A DNA stretch of 64,000 nucleotides from Oscillospiraceae bacterium (GCA_015068455.1 SVKO01000001.1:62001-126000), one strand, 5' to 3'. Positions 22,852-31,990 are shown, numbered from the stretch's first letter. Numbers and translations: made by a program. Notes: generated by a model from the letters alone, not told the origin.

Positions 22852-24489
22852 TTATTCTTTGTCGAGCTGCTCCAGCTTCGAGTTCTGGATCAGCTTCAGC
22901 AGGAACAGCGTGCCGATGGTCAGCACCGCGCCGATGGGCAGCACCACCCAGGCATTGGGCAGGAAGCCGGCAATGATGAAGCACACGAAGCTCAGCGCCG
23001 CCACGGTCAGCGCATAGGGCAGCTGGGTGGCCACATGGTCCACATGGTTGCACTGGGCGCCGGCGGAGGACATGATGGTGGTATCGGAAATGGGCGAGCA
23101 GTGGTCGCCGCAGACGGCGCCGGCCAGGCAGGCGGACACGCCCACGAACAGCAGGGGGCTCGTCTCGGGGAAGATATTGGTGACGATGGGGATCAGGATG
23201 CCGAATGTGCCCCAGGAGGTGCCGGTGGCAAAGCTCAGGGCGCAGGCAACCAGGAAGATGACGGCGGGCAGGAAGGCGAACAGGCCGGCGGCGGCTTGCT
23301 CCATGACGCCAGCCACGAAGTACTTGGCGCCCAGCAGGCCGGTCATGTTCTTCAGGCTGGTGGCGAGGGTCAGGATCAGGATCGGCGGCACCATGGCGAT
23401 GAAGCCCTGGGGCACGCACTGCATGGCTTCCTTGAAGCTCAGCACGCGGCGCAGGAGCATATAGGCCACGATGATGATCAGGGCGATGATGCCGCCCCAG
23501 GGCAGGCCGACGTAGGCGTCGGTGTTGCCGAAGGCGCCGATGAAGTCGCCGGCGTAGTCGCCGCCGAAGAAGCCGCCGACATAGAGCAGGCCGAGCACGC
23601 AGGTGACGATGAGGATGACCACCGGCAGCACCAGGTCGATCACGCGGCCGCGGTCGGTGAGGGGTTTTTCGTCATTGCTGGCGATGTCCTCGGTGTTGCC
23701 GACGATATCGCCGCTCTGAGCTCTGATCTCGAAGCCGGCCATCTTGCCGTAGTCGAAGCCCATGATGGAGATGGTGATGATAAACACGAAGGTGAGCAGG
23801 GAGTAGAAGTTGAAGGGGATGGCCTTGACGAAGAGCTGCAGGCCGGAATAGGTCTCGCTCTCCACGCAGCCGGAGACCGCCGCCGCCCAGGAGGAGATCG
23901 GCGCGATCATGCACACCGGCGCGGCGGTGGCGTCGATGAGATAGGCCAGCTTCACGCGGGAGATCTTCTTCTCATCGGTCAGCGGACGCATGACCGAGCC
24001 CACGGTCAGGCAGTTGAAATAGTCGTCGATGAAGATCAGCACGCCCAGCAGGAAGGTGGCCAGGGCGGCACCGACCTTGGTGCGGATGTGGGCGGAGGCC
24101 CAGCGGCCGAAGGCCTGGGAGCCGCCGGCCCGGTTGACCAGGGCGACGATGATGCCCAGGATGACCAGGAAGACGAAGATGCCGGCGCTGTCGGCAACGG
24201 AGGCGATGAGGCCGTCGTTCACCACGGCGTCCACGGTGCCGGCGAACGAGAAGTTGCTGGCCATCAGGCCGCCCAGAACGACGCCGACAAACAGGGAGGA
24301 ATAGACCTCCTTGGTGATGAGGGCCAGGGCGATGGCCACGATGGGCGGGATCAGGGCCCAGAAGGTGCTGAACATGCGGCTGGGCGAATCCTCGGATACC
24401 GGATTGTTCGCCGTTGCGAACGCGCCGGCGATGACCACCGCCAGGATGACCACCGCAGCGACCAGGGTCAGGATGGATTTGCGTTTCAT
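22852..24489 (-). CDS. NhaC-type antiporter, predicted lysine transporter
   Basis: 545 aa with about 12 membrane helices, internally repeated. Motifs such as FATGTSWGTFGILIPIV and CGDHCSPISDTTIMSSAGA are the conserved core of the NhaC/arsenite-like Na+/H+ antiporter superfamily. It carries a large loop with SSWAAAVSGCVES. On sequence alone it would be called a Na+/H+ antiporter; but the 5' leader is a lysine riboswitch (24560-24718) with an attenuator, and NhaC-type genes under L-box control are held to be lysine transporters (LysW-type prediction). The ATG at 24489 follows TAGGAGAG. Confidence 0.88.
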   Translation of the reverse strand: MKRKSILTLVAAVVILAVVIAGAFATANNPVSEDSPSRMFSTFWALIPPIVAIALALITKEVYSSLFVGVVLGGLMASNFSFAGTVDAVVNDGLIASVADSAGIFVFLVILGIIVALVNRAGGSQAFGRWASAHIRTKVGAALATFLLGVLIFIDDYFNCLTVGSVMRPLTDEKKISRVKLAYLIDATAAPVCMIAPISSWAAAVSGCVESETYSGLQLFVKAIPFNFYSLLTFVFIITISIMGFDYGKMAGFEIRAQSGDIVGNTEDIASNDEKPLTDRGRVIDLVLPVVILIVTCVLGLLYVGGFFGGDYAGDFIGAFGNTDAYVGLPWGGIIALIIIVAYMLLRRVLSFKEAMQCVPQGFIAMVPPILILTLATSLKNMTGLLGAKYFVAGVMEQAAAGLFAFLPAVIFLVACALSFATGTSWGTFGILIPIVTNIFPETSPLLFVGVSACLAGAVCGDHCSPISDTTIMSSAGAQCNHVDHVATQLPYALTVAALSFVCFIIAGFLPNAWVVLPIGAVLTIGTLFLLKLIQNSKLEQLDKE

Positions 24490-24504
24490 TTGCTTTTCTC
24501 TCCT

Positions 24505-24718
24505 AAAAAAATTTGAGTCATGACAGCATCATGACTCAATACATCACATGTATCAGATCATGACAGCTCTCCACTTTCGTGACAGTCTGCCGGATCTTCT
24601 CCGGCAGCCCGGCGCTGGCGCCTCGGGCACGGCGCCGGCACCTCGGCGAACTCCCCTTTCTGCGTCCGGTCGCCCGACCGAAAAAGGCGCATACTGATGT
24701 CATTCGCTCCTCTATCAT
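24505..24718 (-). promoter_or_regulatory. Lysine riboswitch (L-box) with intrinsic attenuator
   Basis: Reading the minus strand: helix P1 pairs ATGATAG (24718-24712) with CTGTCAT (24566-24560). Conserved L-box segments follow in order: AGAGGAGCGA, CATCAGTATG, GAAAGGGGAG then TTCGCCGAGG, GGGCTGCCGG, and GACTGTCA. Downstream, TTGAGTCATGA pairs with TCATGACTCAA (24513-24539), followed by seven T (24511-24505): an intrinsic terminator just before the ribosome site. The 3' strand of P1 contains TCATGA, which can pair with TCATGA of the terminator arm, giving an antiterminator when lysine is absent. So lysine should switch the antiporter gene off. Confidence 0.92.
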
Positions 24719-24731
24719 AACTATGTAATTC

Positions 24732-24759
24732 ATTATAGTATAAAAGTGCCGTTTGTCAA
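24732..24759 (-). promoter_or_regulatory. Consensus promoter of the lysine riboswitch transcript
   Basis: Minus strand TTGACA (24759-24754), 16-base spacer, TATAAT (24737-24732). Transcription would start near 24725, just before the riboswitch P1 helix. Confidence 0.9.
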
Positions 24760-24861
24760 CAGATGTCTGTCAATTATTCCGGCAGAATCAACAAAAAATC
24801 CGCAAAAACGGTCGAACTGCGGCGGCCCGTGACGCATATGATGAGAACGGGAGGGAATCGC

Positions 24862-25116
24862 ATGAAGGACTGCTATTTTTCTTTTCGCTCCGTCACGGCC
24901 GCCCAGCGGGGTCTGCGGGCGCTGACGGCCGCCGGGATCCCGGCGGCGATCAGCCGCACCCCCGGCGCCCTGGCCAAAAAGGGCTGCGGCTACTGTCTGC
25001 GCGTCAGCGAAGCCCGGGCGCCGGAGACGGCGCATATACTGCGCGGCACGGGCGTACAGGGCGTCTGGCGGCGGACCGGCGGCGGGTTCGAGGAGGCGGC
25101 GTATGATCTATTTTGA
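24862..25116 (+). CDS. DUF3343 protein (putative Se/S carrier-like)
   Basis: 84 aa. YFSFRSVTAAQRGLRAL, PAAISRTPGALAKKGCGYCLRV follows the DUF3343 pattern: a small ferredoxin-like fold with a conserved Cys pair (GCGYC), proposed to carry sulfur or selenium. It overlaps the cysteine desulfurase-like gene by 14 bases. That pairing is known in anaerobes with selenium traits. GGGAGGG lies upstream of the ATG at 24862; an earlier in-frame start lies in the divergent promoter region. Confidence 0.8.
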   Translation: MKDCYFSFRSVTAAQRGLRALTAAGIPAAISRTPGALAKKGCGYCLRVSEARAPETAHILRGTGVQGVWRRTGGGFEEAAYDLF

Positions 25117-26227
25117 CGCCGCGGCCACCACCTGGCAGAAGCCGCCCCAGGTGCGCCGGGCCGTCGCCCGGGCCATGGAGCGCCTCGCCAGCCCCGGCCG
25201 GGGCGGCTACCGGCAGGCGCGGGAGGCGGAGCAAATGATGTACGATTGCCGTCTGGCGGCTGCCGCGCTCTTCGGCTGCGAGCCGGAGCAGGCCGTCTTC
25301 ACCATGAACGCCACCCACGGCCTGAACATCGCCGTAAAAAGCCTGGTCCGCCGGGGCGGCCGGGTGGTGATCTCCGGCTTTGAGCACAATGCCGTGGTCC
25401 GGCCTCTGCATGCCGCCGGCGCCCGGACCGTCGCGGCGGGCAGAGCCCTGTTCGATCCCGACGCTGTTCTGGACGCCTTCGACCGGGCGATCACCCGGGA
25501 CACGGACGCCGTGATCTGCACCCATGTATCGAATGTTTTCGGCTTCATCCTGCCGGTGGAGGAAATTGCCGGGCTGTGCCGGGCGCGGGGCGTTCCCCTG
25601 ATCGTCGACGCCTCCCAATCGGCGGGGATCCTGCCGGTTTCCCTGCGCGGTCTGGGCGCGCGGTTCATCGCCATGCCGGGGCACAAGGGCCTGTACGGCC
25701 CCCAGGGCACGGGGCTGCTGCTGTGCGCCGAGCCGGGCGAACCCCTGCTCTCCGGCGGCACGGGCACCCAGTCCCGCCTGGCGGAAATGCCCGGGGAGCT
25801 CCCCGAACGCCACGAGGCGGGCACGCCCAACGTCTGCGGCATCGCCGGTCTGCGGGCGGGACTGGACTTCCTGCACACCTGCGAGCCCGGCGAACTGGCC
25901 GCCCACGAGCGCGCCCTCTGCCGCCACGTGATCCGGCTGCTGCAGCCGGAGAAAGCGGTCACCTGCTTTTCCGGGCCGCCGGCATGCCAGAGCGGCGTGC
26001 TCTCGCTGCGCATCCGCGGGCTCGACGGCGAGGAGGCGGCGGAACTGCTGGCCAACAGCGGCGTCGCCGTGCGCGCCGGACTGCACTGCGCCCCCCTGGC
26101 CCACGAGAGCGCCGGGACCCTGGACGGCGGCACGGTGCGCCTGAGCTTCAGCGCCTTCAACAGCCGCCGGGAAACGGAAATTTTTGCCGAAACACTGTCC
26201 GGCCTGCTCCGTATGAACGGCCGGTGA
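25103..26227 (+). CDS. Cysteine desulfurase family aminotransferase (class V)
   Basis: 374 aa. A PLP enzyme: YFDAAATTWQKPPQV at the start, NATHGLNIAV, DASQSAGILPV, and the PLP lysine in MPGHKGLYGPQGTG. A catalytic Cys candidate lies in RAGLHCAPLAHES near the C-terminus. The whole matches the cysteine desulfurase-like family (EGID type) associated with DUF3343 proteins and, in many genomes, with selenium use (selD). It should release S or Se from cysteine or selenocysteine onto a carrier; DUF3343, encoded just upstream, is a natural acceptor. Confidence 0.85.
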   Translation: MIYFDAAATTWQKPPQVRRAVARAMERLASPGRGGYRQAREAEQMMYDCRLAAAALFGCEPEQAVFTMNATHGLNIAVKSLVRRGGRVVISGFEHNAVVRPLHAAGARTVAAGRALFDPDAVLDAFDRAITRDTDAVICTHVSNVFGFILPVEEIAGLCRARGVPLIVDASQSAGILPVSLRGLGARFIAMPGHKGLYGPQGTGLLLCAEPGEPLLSGGTGTQSRLAEMPGELPERHEAGTPNVCGIAGLRAGLDFLHTCEPGELAAHERALCRHVIRLLQPEKAVTCFSGPPACQSGVLSLRIRGLDGEEAAELLANSGVAVRAGLHCAPLAHESAGTLDGGTVRLSFSAFNSRRETEIFAETLSGLLRMNGR

Positions 26228-26247
26228 CAAAAAAACTGCTTTCGCAC

Positions 26248-26276
26248 TTGCTATTGCGCCGTATTTGCTCTATAAT
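26248..26276 (+). promoter_or_regulatory. Promoter of the cdaA operon
   Basis: TTGCTA (26248-26253), 17-base spacer, TATAAT (26271-26276). It leaves a 5' leader of about 60 bases before cdaA in which I see no recognisable riboswitch. Confidence 0.8.
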
Positions 26277-26343
26277 TATATAGATATAAGTATAGTTGGG
26301 ATTATATCCTTTTTTAGGAAAACGGATTTACGGGGAGAGTTTG

Positions 26344-27219
26344 ATGAAGCTACTGCTGAACACACTGCGGGAATATGCGAGCCTGATCCCGCAGCCGGGA
26401 ATCATGGATATCATCGACATTCTGGTCGTTGCCTACCTGTTCTACCGGATCTTTATGCTGATCCGGCAGACGGCGGCGGCGCGGATCGCGCGCAGCATCC
26501 TGCTGATCCTGCTGGTGGCCGGCCTGACCCGGCTGCTGCAGATGCACGCGCTGCACTATGTGCTGAGCTATGTGCTGGAGTTGGGCGCGTTCGCCCTGAT
26601 CATCATTTTCCAGCCGGAGCTTCGGCGCGGGCTCGAACGCATCGGCGGCAAGCGGATCCTCGGCATGTTCTCCCCCCAGCATCAGGCCACGGAGAACGAA
26701 TACGTCATCGGCGAGGTCGTGCGCGCCTGTGAACAGATGTCGCGCAAGCGCGTGGGCGCACTGATCGTCTTTGAGCGCACCATCCCGCTGGAGCAGTACT
26801 TCGCCTCCGGCACCGTTGTGGACGCCAAGGTCTCCGAGCAGCTCATCTGCAACATCTTCTTCCCCAAGGCCGCGCTGCACGACGGTGCGATGATCATCCG
26901 CAATGAGCGGGTGGCCGCCGCAGGCTGCGTCCTGCCTCTGACAGAGAATCCCCGGGTGAGCACCGACCTCGGCACCCGTCATCGCGCCGGCATCGGCATG
27001 AGCGAAGTCTCCGACGCCCTGGTGATCATCGTCTCCGAGGAGACGGGCACCATCTCCGTGGCGGACCAGGGCATGCTCAAGCGCCACCTGGCGCCACAAA
27101 CGCTGAAAAAGCTCCTGACCCAGGAGCTGCTCAACCAGGACAGCACGGGCGGCCCGGGTATCGTGGGCTGGCTGCGCAAGCGCCTGACATCGGAGGGACG
27201 AAACAATGAAGAAAAATAA
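26344..27219 (+). CDS. cdaA: Diadenylate cyclase CdaA
   Basis: 291 aa. Three N-terminal membrane helices (about 20-95), then a DAC domain with the catalytic DGA (180-182, in ALHDGAMII) and RHR (212-214, in GTRHRAGIG) motifs. It makes c-di-AMP from two ATP; c-di-AMP governs potassium and osmolyte uptake and cell-wall homeostasis in Firmicutes. The ATG follows GGGAGAG. It overlaps cdaR by 14 bases, the usual cdaA-cdaR arrangement; glmM is not next to them here. Confidence 0.96.
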   Translation: MKLLLNTLREYASLIPQPGIMDIIDILVVAYLFYRIFMLIRQTAAARIARSILLILLVAGLTRLLQMHALHYVLSYVLELGAFALIIIFQPELRRGLERIGGKRILGMFSPQHQATENEYVIGEVVRACEQMSRKRVGALIVFERTIPLEQYFASGTVVDAKVSEQLICNIFFPKAALHDGAMIIRNERVAAAGCVLPLTENPRVSTDLGTRHRAGIGMSEVSDALVIIVSEETGTISVADQGMLKRHLAPQTLKKLLTQELLNQDSTGGPGIVGWLRKRLTSEGRNNEEK

Positions 27220-28441
27220 GCTTCCCATGTTCCTTCTGGCCCTCGGCGCCGCCATCCTGGTGTGGCTGTACGACGTCACCGTGGTCAACCCCAACGATAC
27301 CAGCACCATTTCCGGCATCCCCGTTTCCTTTGCCAATGAAGACGTCATCCGCTCCCAGGACCTGATGGTCACCGGAGGAAGCAGCGACACGGTGTCCCTG
27401 CGCATCAGCGGCCGGCGTTCCGAGCTGAAAAAACTCTCCAAGAACAACATCGAGGTCACCGTGGACCTGAGCCAGATCACCGAAGAAGGCAACCACGACC
27501 TGCCCTATACGGTCCAGTTCCCCGCCAACGTGTCCTCCGGCGAGCTGTCCATCGACAACCGCTCCCCCGCGACCGTCTCGGTGACGGTGGAGCACTATAT
27601 CCGCCGCACCATCGAGGTCCGCACCGTCTTTGAGGGCGACGTCTCCCCCGGCGCCGAGGGCGAATCCCTGGTCATCGACACCGACACCATGAAGGTCACT
27701 CCCGGCGAGGTGACAGTCACCGGCCCGGCGGAGCAGGTGGAGGCCATCGACTGCGCCATGATCACCATCGACCGCTCGGGCATTTCCGAAACCACCGTGG
27801 CCGAATACGACTACGAGCTCCTGGACGCATCCGGCGATCCCGTCAACCGCGACGAGCTGGTGGCGGATGTGGAAAAGTTCACCATCAACATCCCGGTGCT
27901 CAAATTCAAGGAGGTCCCCCTGACCGTCCGCACCGTCGACGGCGGCGGCGCCACCGCGGCCAACGTCAGCTATTCCCTTTCCGCCGACTCCATCAAGATT
28001 TCCGGCGATCCGTCTCTGGTGGACCGCATCCATCAGATCGAACTCGGCACCCTGGATTTCGCCTCGGTCATCGGCCCCACCACCCGCACCTATTCCGTCA
28101 GCCTGCCCGAGGGCGTCAACAACGCCTCCGGCGTCACGGAGGTGGAGCTCACGGCGGAGGTCTCCGGGCTGAACGTCATCAACCTGACCATCGACGACTT
28201 CACCCTCATCAACGTGCCCGAAAACCTGACCGCCGAATCCCTGGGCGAGAGCGTCCAGCTCACCCTGCGGGGCACCCCCGCCGCCCTGTCGAACCTCAAG
28301 CCCGAGGATGTAGCGGTGACGGTGGACCTGTCCAGCTTCACCCAACCGGGCACCTTCATCGTTCCCGTCACGGTCAAGCTCCCCGACGGTCTGCAGGTGG
28401 GCCCCATCGGTTCGAACACCCTCACCGTCACCCTTTCCTGA
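27206..28441 (+). CDS. cdaR: CdaR (YbbR-like) regulator of CdaA
   Basis: 411 aa. One N-terminal membrane helix (LPMFLLALGAAILVWLY) followed by about four extracytoplasmic YbbR repeats, recognisable by recurring strands such as PVSFANEDVIRSQ and VTGPAEQVEAID. CdaR binds and modulates CdaA at the membrane. Length and repeat number are typical. Its start lies within the end of cdaA, so the two are co-translated. Confidence 0.93.
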   Translation: MKKNKLPMFLLALGAAILVWLYDVTVVNPNDTSTISGIPVSFANEDVIRSQDLMVTGGSSDTVSLRISGRRSELKKLSKNNIEVTVDLSQITEEGNHDLPYTVQFPANVSSGELSIDNRSPATVSVTVEHYIRRTIEVRTVFEGDVSPGAEGESLVIDTDTMKVTPGEVTVTGPAEQVEAIDCAMITIDRSGISETTVAEYDYELLDASGDPVNRDELVADVEKFTINIPVLKFKEVPLTVRTVDGGGATAANVSYSLSADSIKISGDPSLVDRIHQIELGTLDFASVIGPTTRTYSVSLPEGVNNASGVTEVELTAEVSGLNVINLTIDDFTLINVPENLTAESLGESVQLTLRGTPAALSNLKPEDVAVTVDLSSFTQPGTFIVPVTVKLPDGLQVGPIGSNTLTVTLS

Positions 28442-28456
28442 TTCGGAGGAATATAT

Positions 28457-28864
28457 ATGCAGCAGCAGGTTCAGGTCTCCCGGGTCTTTCCCGACGGCGA
28501 CTGCGAAGTCTTTGTGCGGCGTGAGAGCGCCTGCAGCGGCGACTGCCACAAGTGCAGCGGCTGCGGGGCGCAGGCACAGCAGGTTTTTGTCCGCGCGGAA
28601 AACGCCATCGGCGCGCAGCCCGGCGACAAGGTCATCGTCACTTCTCAGACCCGCCAGGTGCTCCCCGCGATCTTCGTGGTCTATATCCTGCCCCTGGTTC
28701 TGATGCTCCTGGGCTATTTCGCTGGCCTGGCCCTGAAGCTGTCCGCCGGCGTCCTCGCCTGCGCGGGCTTTGCCCTGGGCGTGGCCGCCATCGTGGCCTA
28801 CGACCGTCTCATCGCCAGGCGGCGAGGCGTGACCTATGTGGTCACGTCCTTCGCGGAGAACTGA
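28457..28864 (+). CDS. RseC/SoxR-reducing system family protein
   Basis: 135 aa. The N-terminal cysteine cluster SACSGDCHKCSGCG, a short beta domain, then two membrane helices (LPAIFVVYILPLVLMLLGY and LSAGVLACAGFALGVAA) form the RseC/MucC family pattern. In E. coli RseC is linked to SoxR reduction together with the Rnf/Rsx complex. No rnf gene is in this window. It has AGGAAT upstream and continues the cdaA transcript. Confidence 0.85.
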   Translation: MQQQVQVSRVFPDGDCEVFVRRESACSGDCHKCSGCGAQAQQVFVRAENAIGAQPGDKVIVTSQTRQVLPAIFVVYILPLVLMLLGYFAGLALKLSAGVLACAGFALGVAAIVAYDRLIARRRGVTYVVTSFAEN

Positions 28865-28865
28865 T

Positions 28866-29750
28866 ATGTTTGGATATATCCGTCCGCGCGTCGACGAACT
28901 CAAGGTGCGCCGGGAGGCGGAATACCGCGCCGCCTACTGCGGCCTGTGCCGCTGCCTCGGCAAGCGCCACGGTCTGACCGCCCGGTTTTTGGTCAATTAT
29001 GATATCACCTTCGCCTGGCTCCTGATCGCCGGCCACGGGGAGCTCTCCCCCTGTTCCCGGCAGTTCTGCCCGGCCAATCCGTTGAAAAAGAAAGCCTGCC
29101 GGCCCATGGACCCCGCCATGGAATACTGCGCGGATCTGTGCGTGATCCTCTGCGCGGCCTCCCTGCGGGACCGGCAGCGCGACGAGAAGGGGCTCAAAAA
29201 GCTCCCGCCCGCCCTGGCCTGCGCGGCCCTGCGCAGAGCCAACCGGCGCGCCTGCGCACAGCGCCCGGCGCTGGCGGAGCTGACCCGCTCCCAGCTGGAT
29301 AAGCTGGCAGCGCTGGAAGCGGACAAATGCGACAGCATGGACCGGGCCGCCGACGCCTTTGCTGTCCTTCTCAGCCACTGTGCCGACGGCGCCCTCGAGG
29401 GGGAGCTGCGGCCCGTGCAGCAGCTTCTGTACCACGTGGGCAGATTCATTTACCTCACCGACGCCCTGGACGACCTGCACAAAGACGCCGCCTCCGGCGA
29501 CTACAACCCCCTTTTGTGCCGCTTCTCCTGCCCTGACGGCGCGCTCAGCGAAGATGACCGGGCCTACGTCCGGGAGAGCATCCTCGCCTCGGTCTCCATG
29601 GCCGGGGCGGCCCTGGCGCTGTGCGAGCTCAGGAGCAACCGGGAAATATTAGAAAACATCGTATCCCTTGGAATGCCAGCCGTGCTGGACGCCGTAGACC
29701 GGGGTACGTTCCAGTCCAAACGCAAAATGAAAGATACAGGTGCACTATGA
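28866..29750 (+). CDS. DUF5685 family protein
   Basis: 294 aa, soluble and helical, starting [16 protein letters not shown], then [14 protein letters not shown]: a family hallmark with Cys pairs (CGLCRC) that could bind metal. A conserved [19 protein letters not shown] segment resembles an aspartate-rich helix. No function is known. It overlaps the J-domain gene by four bases; in Clostridia this DUF and a J-domain protein are commonly neighbours, so the two may work together. Confidence 0.85.
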   Translation: MFGYIRPRVDELKVRREAEYRAAYCGLCRCLGKRHGLTARFLVNYDITFAWLLIAGHGELSPCSRQFCPANPLKKKACRPMDPAMEYCADLCVILCAASLRDRQRDEKGLKKLPPALACAALRRANRRACAQRPALAELTRSQLDKLAALEADKCDSMDRAADAFAVLLSHCADGALEGELRPVQQLLYHVGRFIYLTDALDDLHKDAASGDYNPLLCRFSCPDGALSEDDRAYVRESILASVSMAGAALALCELRSNREILENIVSLGMPAVLDAVDRGTFQSKRKMKDTGAL

Positions 29751-30340
29751 ACGATCCTTATTCCGTGCTTGGCGTCTCGCCCTCTGCGAGCGACGACGAA
29801 ATCAAGAAAGCCTACCGCGACCTGGCCAGAAAATACCATCCGGATAACTATCAGGACAACCCCCTGGCCGACCTGGCCCAGGAAAAGATGAAGGCCATCA
29901 ACGAGGCCTACGACGCCATCACCCGCGCCCGGACCGGCGCCGGCAGCGGCCAGAGCAGCTATCAAAGCTATGGCGGCCAGAGCGGCTACCAGAGCTATGA
30001 CGCCGCCTCCGGCGAAATCTACCAGCAGATCCGCCAGGCCATCAACACCGGCAACCTGACCCTGGCCGACCAGCTCCTTTCCTCCATCCCCACCCGCGAC
30101 GCGGAATGGTACTTCCTCTCCGGCGCCGTGGCCTATCGGCGGGGGTGGATGGACGAGGCCCAGCGCAACTATCAGATGGCGGCCTCCATGGAGCCGGGCA
30201 ACGCCGAATACCGGCAGGCCATGCAGCTGGTGCGCTACGGCGGCGGCGGGATCTACCGCCAGACCGGCTATCAGCAGGGCTGTGACGGCTGCGACATCTG
30301 CACCGCCCTCATGTGCCTGAACTGCCTGTGCGGCCGCTGA
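29747..30340 (+). CDS. J-domain protein with Cys-rich C-terminus
   Basis: 197 aa. Residues 1-65 are a J domain with the HPD motif (KYHPDNY), which stimulates Hsp70 (DnaK) ATPase. A Gly/Ser/Tyr/Gln-rich linker with [16 protein letters not shown] follows, then a helical TPR-like segment ([18 protein letters not shown]), and a tail [17 protein letters not shown] with six cysteines. Unlike DnaJ it lacks the canonical zinc-finger repeats. It is coupled to DUF5685, which also carries cysteine pairs. Confidence 0.9.
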   Translation: MNDPYSVLGVSPSASDDEIKKAYRDLARKYHPDNYQDNPLADLAQEKMKAINEAYDAITRARTGAGSGQSSYQSYGGQSGYQSYDAASGEIYQQIRQAINTGNLTLADQLLSSIPTRDAEWYFLSGAVAYRRGWMDEAQRNYQMAASMEPGNAEYRQAMQLVRYGGGGIYRQTGYQQGCDGCDICTALMCLNCLCGR

Positions 30341-30341
30341 T

Positions 30342-30839
30342 ATGACGAAAAAGCTCACCCGCGCGGCGCTTCTGACGGCCCTGGCCGCGGCAGCCGTATG
30401 CCTCGGCGCCTGGGTGCCGCGGGGCGGCCTGGCCCTGGCGGCGCTGGCAGCCCTGGCGGGGGCGGCGGTGCTCATCGAGTGCGGCCTCGGCTGGGCGATC
30501 GGCCATTTCGCCGCGGCGGCCATTCTGGCCCTTCTGCTGAGCCCGGACAAGCTCCCCGCCCTGTGGTATGTTTTCGTGTTCGGGCCCTGGCCGGTGCTCA
30601 AGCACCTCATCGAGCGGCTGCGCAGCCCCGCTGCGCGCTGGCTTGTGAAGCTGGCCGTCTTTGCCGCCTGCGCCGCGGCGCTGTACTTTGCCTTCACCGC
30701 GGCCTTCACCGGCGCGCTGCCGCAGCTCCCCTGGTATGCCCTGCTGCCGGCGCTGTGCGCGGTATTCATCGCCTACGACATCGCATTTTCCCGCCTGATC
30801 GGCCTGTACATGCGGCGGATCCACCGGGCGGTCAAATAA
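30342..30839 (+). CDS. Polytopic membrane protein, paralogue of 10451-10981
   Basis: 165 aa, five predicted membrane helices, Ala/Leu-rich. It shares with the product of 10451-10981 the central L-S-P-D-K motif and a G-P-W-P-V-L turn followed by IERLRSPAARWLVKLAVF, as well as an upstream IECGLG turn. No named family or function recognised. One base separates it from the J-protein stop; coordinated expression with DUF5685 and the J protein is likely. Confidence 0.75.
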   Translation: MTKKLTRAALLTALAAAAVCLGAWVPRGGLALAALAALAGAAVLIECGLGWAIGHFAAAAILALLLSPDKLPALWYVFVFGPWPVLKHLIERLRSPAARWLVKLAVFAACAAALYFAFTAAFTGALPQLPWYALLPALCAVFIAYDIAFSRLIGLYMRRIHRAVK

Positions 30840-30855
30840 GAAAGGACGTATCGAC

Positions 30856-31734
30856 TTGATCAGAAGTATGACCGGTTACGGCCGCAGCGTGCTTGCGCTG
30901 GGCGGCCGTGAGATCACCGTGGAGCTGAAGGCGGTCAACAACCGCTACCTCGACTGCTCCGTGCGCCTGCCGCGGATCTTCAGCTTTGCCGAGGACGCCA
31001 TCCGCCAGCGCGTCAAGCAGGCCGTGGCCCGGGGCAAGGTGGACGTGTTCGTCACCGTCAATATGGAAGCCTCGGACGACGTGGACATCCGCGTCAACCG
31101 CCCGGTGCTGGAGGGCTATCTGGCCGCCATGCGCTCCATTGCCGCGGATTATGAGGTCCGCGACGACATCAGCGTGTGCGCCCTGAGCCGTCTGCCGGAC
31201 GTGTTCACCGTGGAGAAGGCGGATCTCGACGAGGAAGCCGCCGTGCGCGACCTGCTCACCGTCACCGACGAGGCCCTGGCCGCCTTCAACGCCATGCGCG
31301 AACGCGAGGGCGAGGCCCTGGCCGCCGACCTGCGCTCCCGCGCCGAGACCATCCTGGGCTATGTGGCGCACATCGAGCAGCGCAGCCCCGAGACCCTGGC
31401 GGAGTACCGCCAGCGTCTGACCGACCGCATGACCGAGGTGCTGGAAAACACCCAGCTCGACGAGAGCCGCATCCTCACCGAAGCGGCCATCTATGCAGAT
31501 AAGATCGCCGTGGACGAGGAGACGGTACGCCTGCGCTCCCACCTTGGCCAGCTGGAGACCATGCTGGAAAACGGCGGGCCCATCGGCCGCAAGCTGGACT
31601 TCCTCATGCAGGAGATGAACCGGGAAATCAACACCGTCGGCTCGAAATGCAGCGACCTGGACCTGGCCCGCACCGTGGTGGAGGTCAAGGCGGAGCTGGA
31701 AAAGATCCGCGAACAGATGCAGAACATCGAATAG
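30856..31734 (+). CDS. yicC: YicC/YloC-family endoribonuclease
   Basis: 292 aa. [10 protein letters not shown] at the N-terminus, [12 protein letters not shown], and the C-terminal [21 protein letters not shown] are YicC signatures. Members are RNases that act on RNA including small RNAs, and are often linked to gmk as here. TTG start at 30856, with AAAGGA upstream; the family's usual first residues MIRSMTG favour it over the ATG at 30868. It heads the conserved block yicC-remA-gmk-rpoZ-priA. Confidence 0.93.
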   Translation: MIRSMTGYGRSVLALGGREITVELKAVNNRYLDCSVRLPRIFSFAEDAIRQRVKQAVARGKVDVFVTVNMEASDDVDIRVNRPVLEGYLAAMRSIAADYEVRDDISVCALSRLPDVFTVEKADLDEEAAVRDLLTVTDEALAAFNAMREREGEALAADLRSRAETILGYVAHIEQRSPETLAEYRQRLTDRMTEVLENTQLDESRILTEAAIYADKIAVDEETVRLRSHLGQLETMLENGGPIGRKLDFLMQEMNREINTVGSKCSDLDLARTVVEVKAELEKIREQMQNIE

Positions 31735-31744
31735 AGGCAAGCTT

Positions 31745-31990
31745 ATGAAATTTCTCAACATCGGCTTCGGCAATCTGGTCTCCGCCGGCAGAATCCTGGC
31801 GGTGGTCAGTCCCGAATCCGCCCCCATCAAGCGCCTGTGCCAGGAGGCCAAAGACCGCGGCATGCTGATCGACGCCTCCTTCGGCCGAAAGACCAAGGCC
31901 GTGCTGCTGATGGATACCGATCATGTGATCCTCTGCGCCGTCACGCCGGAGGCTCTGGCGCTGCGCTTAGAGGAAAAGGAGGCCCCATGA
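31745..31990 (+). CDS. remA: RemA-like regulator (DUF370)
   Basis: 81 aa. [21 protein letters not shown] and [17 protein letters not shown] are RemA/DUF370 hallmarks. In Bacillus RemA activates biofilm matrix and osmoprotection genes by binding DNA as an oligomer. The place between yicC and gmk is conserved in Firmicutes. It overlaps gmk by four bases. Confidence 0.93.
   Translation: MKFLNIGFGNLVSAGRILAVVSPESAPIKRLCQEAKDRGMLIDASFGRKTKAVLLMDTDHVILCAVTPEALALRLEEKEAP

Noticed and set aside
26277-26343. Riboswitch in the cdaA leader
   Set aside because: The leader is only about 60 bases, AT-rich, and shows no conserved c-di-AMP or other riboswitch segments.
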